Source of the DNA: Climacium dendroides
Taxonomy: Eukaryota; Streptophyta; Bryopsida; Hypnales; Climaciaceae
Direction of reading: 5' to 3'
Assembly (NCBI GenBank): GCA_950106755.1
Contig: OX467083.1
Span: 37,815,029 to 37,879,028, forward strand
DNA length: 64,000 nt
Below, in pieces: positions 57,855-64,000 of the stretch; positions within the stretch are counted from its first letter, which is position 1, and the number at the start of each line of letters is the position of its first letter. The notes below the pieces were generated by a model. The model worked only from the letters and a program-made list of their open reading frames with translations. It ran no database searches and was not told the origin of the DNA. The position numbers and the translations under genes are program-made.

Positions 57855-60328
57855 AACCCTACCTTAGCTTCAACTTTTTTAGCGACCACATTATGTAGCA
57901 TTAGTGTATCTGCAAATGTACGCAACATGAAACTTCTTACTTATCTTAAAGGTATGTTCACACTTGATGCTAAAGGTGTTGTTACTGAGGGTCTTAGGAA
58001 CGAATTTAGACCTACTTTTAGACCAGATTCACATTCCAAACAACACTCTTGCAAACATACCTATAACTAGTTCAAGATATCCAATAACTTACGACATTCC
58101 TCCCCCATTACTGTATGACATGCTCGCACATTGTCCAATGCACCAGATTGGGCTCCAATCACAAACAGTGAACAATACATCATTATTTGGAAAATATAAA
58201 TGCTGGGTCAAGTGCCCGATGAAATCATGACATGATACCATAAAACAATGTATATAATCAGTTACTCTGATCCCTCTGTCCCCAAATAAGACCCGCAAAT
58301 AAGGCTTGAGGTATTAGTCCTGTCCATGAATCCAACACATTCAATGGACATCCAATAGTAATTATATAGGAGGGTCATGCCACTATGTCGGTTACACCAA
58401 TTAATTTGGAATAGAGAGGACATCTGCTGACTAGCTAAATGATGGATACTTTCAAGAGCTTTTTACGGGAGCTATATGAAATTGGAATGGAGACATGGAG
58501 TACATCTGAGTTTGTCCAAAAAAATAAAAAATAAAACACTATCAATTTGTCAGTGATACATGCAAGTTTGATCTGACTTGGTGGTTTATGAATTTTGTGC
58601 AAGATTGTAAAGTAGTTCATATGGTCATGGGAAGAAAAGAAGAACTTATAAAAATGAAGATCTTGCATCTAGATTCTTCTCAAATAATAATTTACTTTAC
58701 TTCAAAAGCTTTGCATCTATGTTCCCTATAGGATTAATCAAATTCCCTAGGGAAATAATAAGGCTAGCCACACTACAAGCAACATTTTATGATTAGGTTC
58801 AAATTGCCATTTTTATAAGCAATTTGTCAAGCTAGGACTTTGTAGTTTATGGTAAAATCACCTATTCCCTATTAGGGATCCATACCCAACTAGAAGGTTC
58901 ACCTATTTCCAACTAAAACTTGAAATGTGATATTTTTTTTTTCTCCTTTTCAAAAAAAGGGACTAATAAGGTCATGACACATGTCTCATGTCTCAAAGTA
59001 GTGAGCAAGAAAGTAGAAAGTAGTGAGTAGGAAAGTAGTTTTTGAATGATTGAAATTAGAAGAATCTATACATTGAGTATGGGTCTAGACTAGCTTTTGA
59101 CTTCCAAAACTCATAGTAATTTCAATTCAAAGTATAAAATTACCAAAAGATTTGCCATCCCTACGATTTTTATCTTCTTGCATGGCAAAAAAATTACGTT
59201 GTCTTATACTACTCCAAAACATATGCATGGAATCATTTAAGAGTGATCGACTATGGGTGGTTCTACCATATTTAAGGTAAACCAGCTCATGATAAGCGAA
59301 GTCCCTAATACATACATCTATAAAACAATCCATTACAGTTTTCCATCAATCTATGTCAAGTTTTTTCTAATTAATGTAAATAAGACTTCATTAGATAGGT
59401 TAATGACTGAAATCAATGTTTTGCGTGATGGTGATGGAGATGTTAAAGATTATTTTAGGAACTTGCACCTTTCTAATGTAATTCATTACATGAACTACCT
59501 TTTCTTATTTCTTTATATCATGTCCATGTTAAAAAAAAAATTTCAACTATGTTAGAAAATTTTATAATTGCATTAAATGGTTTGATGACCACCACGGATA
59601 TAGTTATTGATGGCTTTGGAAGTAGTCTAGATACTGTTTTGAGCCATTTAGTCAGTTCACTTCAATAATTTGTAACAAATTCATACTTTATCAAAAAAAA
59701 TAAAATGCAGTTGCTCTTCCCATTTCTCATGTTTGCCTGTATATGGAAAAAAAAATTAAAAATTTCAAAAATGTCAACAAGGCAAACCAGTCAATCTGCC
59801 TGTCATAGGCTGGTTTACCTTACTACAGAATTTCAGTTCCTGAAGACTGATTCTTGTGCATGTGATTGTCACATGCTGATAAATTAAAGGAAGAAAAAAC
59901 CACTTGCAAATTGTCAAAACGCAGCTCTCAAGTCTCAACCCAATCAAAACAAAACTGACTTGTTTGGTTGTTCCAAACTCCTGACAACAAATTGTGAATT
60001 TAGTTAAATTGGCATTATTATTTCATGTGACAAGTATAAATTTTAGGTTTAGCTTAACTCTGCCAAAGTAATGGAATATTTGCTGTTTTAACATGGTGCC
60101 AAGCTTCATTTTCAAGGTAGATTTTTCACCATTTCATTTGATAGGTAGAAAAATGGTATATCTCATAATGATGTCCCTCTTTCTACACCTTCAAATTTAC
60201 AAAAATTACAAATATATACTAGAAGTTTGTGATGAACTATTGGGACTTGACATTATGTTCCACAGTGCTCTTGAGCCTCCAAGCTTTTAAGCATTATCTA
60301 ATCATTAGATGAGTTTCACTTGCTCAAC
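57855..60328. other. Intergenic DNA, no named gene
   Basis: Contains the dispersed repeat at 58860-59240. Two short plus-strand frames near 59.4-59.66 kb (including MLENFIIALNGLM, then TTDIVIDGFGSSLDT from about 59550) look somewhat protein-like but match nothing I know. A lone CACTACAAG at about 58775 has no partner end. Confidence 0.35.
58860..59240 (+). repeat. Dispersed repeat, partner of 17800-18180
   Basis: Same block order as the copy at 17.8 kb; contains a local duplication CATGTCTCATGTCTC near 58982. Unknown element type. Confidence 0.55.
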
Positions 60329-60518
60329 AAGACCATGAGTTCCCTGGGGTTCCTAGATAATAGGAACTCAGTCGCAATAACAATTTGATGTGGCAAGACC
60401 ATGAGTTCCCTGGAGTTCCTAGATAGTAGGAATTTGGCCACAACAATAATTTGATGTGGCAAAGTGACCAGAGTTCCTAGATAGTAGGAACTCAGCCACA
60501 ACAACGATTTGATGTGGC
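60329..60518. repeat. 66-bp tandem repeat, about 2.9 units
   Basis: Units begin at 60329, 60395 and 60461 and share GAGTTCC(C)TGG, GTTCCTAGATAGTAGGAA and ATTTGATGTGGCAA. Each unit contains the palindromic pair GAGTTCCTA / TAGGAACTC. Confidence 0.85.
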
Positions 60519-60832
60519 AAAGTGATTGCCAAGTTGGATAGTAATATTTAATCAATTTTGAAATATTTTTTTGAAATTTTCTTTTAGTATTTTCAAAAAA
60601 ATTTAAATTAAAAAATTTAAGTTATTATTTAATTACTTTTTATTTTAGCTGACAATGTTTGGTTCACAACATGATTGGAAATAGGCCTAAAATGGCCTTC
60701 TAATGCCCCCCAAAACATATAATTGCTATTCTAGAAGATCTCAAGCCTCTAGAGGGTTGCTTCACAGTGAAATGTATGACTATCTCCATATCAATGTCAT
60801 TGAAAATAATAACATGTTTCTAACAACCACAT

Positions 60833-60946
60833 CATCTAACTTTTATGACTTACACAGTCAATCAAACTTTGTTCTCATACCAATTTTGTCATCTAACTTT
60901 TATGACCTGAGGTAGTTAATCAAATTTTGTTCTCATATCAATTTCG
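60833..60946. repeat. 57-bp tandem duplication
   Basis: CATCTAACTTTTATGAC begins both units (60833 and 60890), and both end TTTGTTCTCATA(C/T)CAATTT(T/C)G. Confidence 0.85.
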
Positions 60947-61488
60947 TTAGCATTCTAGGCAAAGATAGGGGAATAATGCATTGTGTAGGAAAAATTAAAT
61001 TGATTTACGGTCCCCTTCAAGCTTATTTTGGTAGCCCTTTTAGAGCCCTAAAATTTTCTATAACATTTGCCTAAATTGAAATTATCATGAGTATAAGGGG
61101 GATTCAATAGGGGATGTTAATGACTTTTTCTCTAAGAGTGGAATTTCTATGAAGAATGAGAAGGTATGGAGTGAAAATAAAAGCTATTTGGAGCTCATCT
61201 CCGTGAAGAAGTTGTGACCTTTTTTTTGTGAAAGTGAGGCACTAGTGCATTGAAAACTTCAAGATTTAAGCAGGCAAAGTGAAAGTGAGACACTAGTGTG
61301 CTAAAAACTTCACATGCAAACACTTCTTAAAGCACATTCTTAACTTCTAAATGAAAAGAAAAACTCTACACAGAATGGGTCCTCTACAATTCAAGGAAAA
61401 AGTGCCAAGTCATCATCCTTTGAAGATTGAGAAGGGATGAAGGGGCCCACAACATTGCAATAGACCCGGCATTACCAATGCCAGTTTG
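60947..61488. other. No gene
   Basis: Transition from AT-rich repeats to the GC-richer right end. A direct repeat, GAAAGTGAG-CACTAGTG, occurs near 61228 and 61280. No supportable coding region. Confidence 0.4.
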
Positions 61489-61887
61489 AGAGCAACTCCA
61501 ATGCAACACTAGAACAAATACAAGAATAGTGCCAATGGGGTTAATAACGTGCTTTTGCAAAAATCCATCCCCCAATGCAACCATTGTAACCAACAACATT
61601 TTCCAGGGCTCTCCATATGAGAGCCCCGCTTGACATTTTTGGACAATTTTTTGAGAACGGAAGAAGCTTAGATTCTCTAAGAAGTGTTGGTGAGGGAAAA
61701 GTGTGCTCTCACCAATAGTGCAATAGTGCGCCTTGATCAAACATGTTTGCCGTTCCTCATCCGTTGCGACACTGGGCGTGGTTGCTAATGCACGCTGGAA
61801 ACAACCCGGGCCCGCCCTCTGCTCCGGCAACAGACCGGGCCTGACAGGTTGACGGGGCCTTTCCTGCGTTTGCATTGGAGCTGCTCT
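61489..61887. mobile_element. TIR element with CTCCAATGC-type ends (399 bp)
   Basis: Left end AGAGCAACTCCAATGCAA and right end TTGCATTGGAGCTGCTCT pair at 17 of 18 bases. Ends of this kind (GAGC-A-CTCCAATG) are common in plant MITEs, but no target duplication could be fixed, so the superfamily is left open. The long minus-strand frame 61875-61384 lies across the element and is probably incidental. Confidence 0.6.
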
Positions 61888-62191
61888 GAGGCAGGTCGGC
61901 CTGGCCAGCCGGGCAGTGAAATTAAGTTACTGCGTAAGGGGGAAGTGAAAGCAAAAGGCAGTATGGGCACTCCGGGAGTCCGGGTTAAGTGGCCCGTCCA
62001 GCTAGTGAACTTGACACTACGACTTGGGTTCTCTGGACTAGAAAAGGCCCTTCCATCGGCACTACTTAAGTGCGAGGCGTTTCGCGTTCCAAGCAGTTCT
62101 CCAACGTCTGGTGCCCAGCATCATTCTTGTTACTGCGAAATTGCTGCATGTTGCTGCCGTCTGCTGCGCGAAGGTACGATTCTGTGGAGGA

Positions 62192-62228
62192 ATGGCGCTG
62201 CAAGGAGAGTCAGCACCAACAGTGACAG
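62192..62228 (+). CDS. Possible first coding exon or leader exon of a host gene
   Basis: An ATG in a plant-like start context (GGAGGAATGGCG) opens MALQGESAPTVT and runs into GACAG followed by GTGAGT at 62229, a consensus splice donor. If spliced to the acceptor at 63814, the frame meets a stop after ten codons, so the ATG may instead lie in an upstream ORF or leader, or a different acceptor may be used. The call rests on start context, splice signals and the change to a GC-richer, repeat-poor sequence. Confidence 0.3.
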
Positions 62229-63814
62229 GTGAGTGGCGGGGTTACTTGCTGTAGTGGGACGACGGGCTGACAGTGACGGCAGGGTTGGCGGGGCGGGGTT
62301 GGAGGCATCATTGTTTGTTGCCGTGTCAGTCGGAGGGAGTGGAAGTGACAGAAGAGAGTGAGCACAGTTGAGTATGTACCTGAGGAAATGGTACCTGCTC
62401 ATGTGTGCTCACCCTCTTCCTGTCGCACCCCTCCCTTGGAAGGATTCCATCGTCGTCAGTGTGCACTGTGCAGGCGTTGCGTGAGGCTAAAGACGACAGA
62501 GGCGTGGCGAGCGTGTGAAGTGATCCATCAGAGTATGGAGATTGGCCACTTCGAAGTTTTGTGACCAGAAACAGTGGCTCGGAACCCGCCTTCTGGCAAG
62601 TACCTGACGATATACGTCGTCAATACTGCGACGGCATGTGATCATGTGTGTTCGTGCAGCGAGAACTTGCCTGGCAGGCAACTGCTGCTATGCAGCTTCA
62701 AAGCCCCCGGTGTGCAACTGTCTGTCTATCTGTCTTGCTGCATGCTTGGCTGACGTCACTGTGGAAGAATTTTTTCTGACGGCGTCAAGATATCTCGGAA
62801 TTGTCCTATCGAGTGTTTTGCGGTTCTCGGTTCATTCATTGCTTCAGGAGGCGCCTCCGGTGAACAAGAGACTACTGCGAAAGTACTTCAGTTTTTAACA
62901 AGATTCATGCATGTGCATCAGCATTTCTTGATTCGTGATTAGGCTCACATGTGTCATCGGCTGCGGCTTGACACAAAGAATGTAATGTAGTGTAAACCAA
63001 AACTTTATAACAAGCCTCGCTACTGTGGAAGCGGATCATTTTTCATTATTACCTGAGTAGTCTCAGACTCTCAGGTATAGCGAGTCAGCTGTTGATGAAA
63101 TCCGTTGTATTAACCAAGAGCCGTCCGTTCCCATATGAGCAATTGGTTTTCCAAAATTCAGTTTAATTATGAGTAGTGCAACGCTTCAAGGCTACGCTCT
63201 GCGAAATCACATGATATGACCAAGTAGACTCCGTCTGAAATCGAAAGCAGCAAATCCTGCTATTCATTCCCTAACATGAAAGCAGTGTTTGCCCATAGAT
63301 CGTCACCGGCATGCAGTTCTCTACTTTTAGATAGTCTTGATGTCCACTCATCTTGCAGGATACGTAGCCTCATGAAAGAGTGAACAATCTGATAATTAGA
63401 TCTTACATGGTGTATGCTTACGTTTAATACTGGTTTGTTTTCATGCATCACGTTGTAGAAAATTGCTCTGTGATACTGAGTGCTTATCTTTTGGACGTTA
63501 ACAGATCTGAGGCTACCGAATGAGACGTAAGTTGCGTAACATTTCCCTGGAACACAGAAATGAGGTCAGGTTTCCTCTAGCCTAGCTTTGCTGCGGATGG
63601 AGATGTTGATTTAGTCTGTCTAGCCTTCAAAAGATCGGATGCGCCCTGGCTTTTTGCGGATTGTTTACTTCTTCATATTGTGTCCTGACAGAAGCTATAA
63701 CGGGGATTGATACGAAGAACAAGAGATGGAGGGCTGGCCAGTCCTAAGATTCAGTTACTGTGCTAGTTGGCGCGCAGACTCGAGATTTAACCAATGTTTT
63801 TCTTCTCATTGCAG
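62229..63814 (+). other. Putative first intron or promoter-proximal region
   Basis: Bounded by CAG/GTGAGT at 62229 and TTTTTCTTCTCATTGCAG ending at 63814, a pyrimidine-rich tract and acceptor close to consensus. No mobile-element ends are seen inside. Several short open frames on both strands conflict with each other, so the segment is better explained as intron, leader or promoter sequence than as coding DNA. Confidence 0.35.
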
Positions 63815-64000
63815 CATCGGACGATACTCTGACATCAGACTGAGGTTGTCGAAGTGAATATAGAGAAGAGTGTGAACTACTCGAGTGGAGGCGGAGCAAC
63901 ATCCACACTAGCTCTCACAGCACGTATGAGGAATGTTCACCAGCAAGACGACAAGAAATAGAGTTCCCATGCACGATGCAATAGGAAAACTCAGGTTATT
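63815..64000 (+). other. Putative second exon (leader) of a gene running off the window
   Basis: Follows the strong acceptor at 63814. An open frame covers about 63852-63959 before a TAG, and an ATG at about 63973 (MHDAIGKLR) stays open to the window edge. I cannot tell leader from coding sequence, and the protein cannot be identified. Confidence 0.25.

Noticed and set aside
58775..58790. CACTACAAG motif as a possible CACTA element start
   Set aside because: No matching inverted end or subterminal repeats in the neighbourhood.
61384..61875. 163-codon minus-strand frame
   Set aside because: Runs across a TIR element and contains no recognisable domain; probably fortuitous.

Overview
This window looks like nuclear DNA of a land plant with a large, repeat-rich genome. 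It is AT-rich, contains almost no intact long reading frames, and is built from nested DNA transposons and long non-coding repeats. Plant-type features include CACTA elements with CACTA...TAGTG ends and 3-bp target duplications, a plant-type PIF/Harbinger transposase relic, a hAT-like MITE, and a GC-rich island resembling plant mitochondrial intergenic DNA. I cannot name the species; a gymnosperm, fern or other large-genome plant fits better than a compact angiosperm genome (inference).

Layout. 0.65-4.2 kb: decayed piggyBac-like transposase on the minus strand with all three catalytic Asp codons still visible, interrupted by a 162-bp CACTA MITE. 4.4-7.6 kb: an LTR-like repeat with a small decayed ORF and a 772-bp non-autonomous CACTA insert; shorter or internally deleted relatives lie at 11.8-13.0, 18.9-19.6, 26.6-27.1 and 30.6-31.9 kb. 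8.7-10.6 kb: an unrecognised decayed protein gene of about 600 codons on the minus strand, split by a 150-bp CACTA MITE whose removal with one target duplication rejoins the reading frame. 13.6-14.3 and 36.4-38.7 kb: truncated and complete copies of one CACTA family. 23.8-25.1 kb: PIF/Harbinger transposase pseudogene. 43.0-46.7 kb: a 3.7-kb non-autonomous CACTA element full of GATGTC/GACATC motifs.

The most distinctive feature is a set of non-coding elements of about 0.2-1.2 kb bounded by TTAA and terminal inverted repeats beginning CCC (type TTAACCCCTAAAGTCCC), at 15.0, 15.8, 19.7-20.8, 21.4, 33.1-34.96, 35.7, 41.9, 50.4-53.6 and 55.7-57.9 kb. TTAA targets and CCC ends are piggyBac hallmarks, and a piggyBac transposase relic lies in the same window, so I interpret them as piggyBac-type non-autonomous families. 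Two pairs abut and share one TTAA.

The last 2.3 kb change character: higher GC, few repeats, a consensus splice donor near 62.23 kb and a strong acceptor near 63.81 kb. This is probably the 5' leader region of a gene running off the right edge, and is the only candidate for a live host gene here. No rRNA, convincing tRNA, CRISPR or bacterial-type features were seen.
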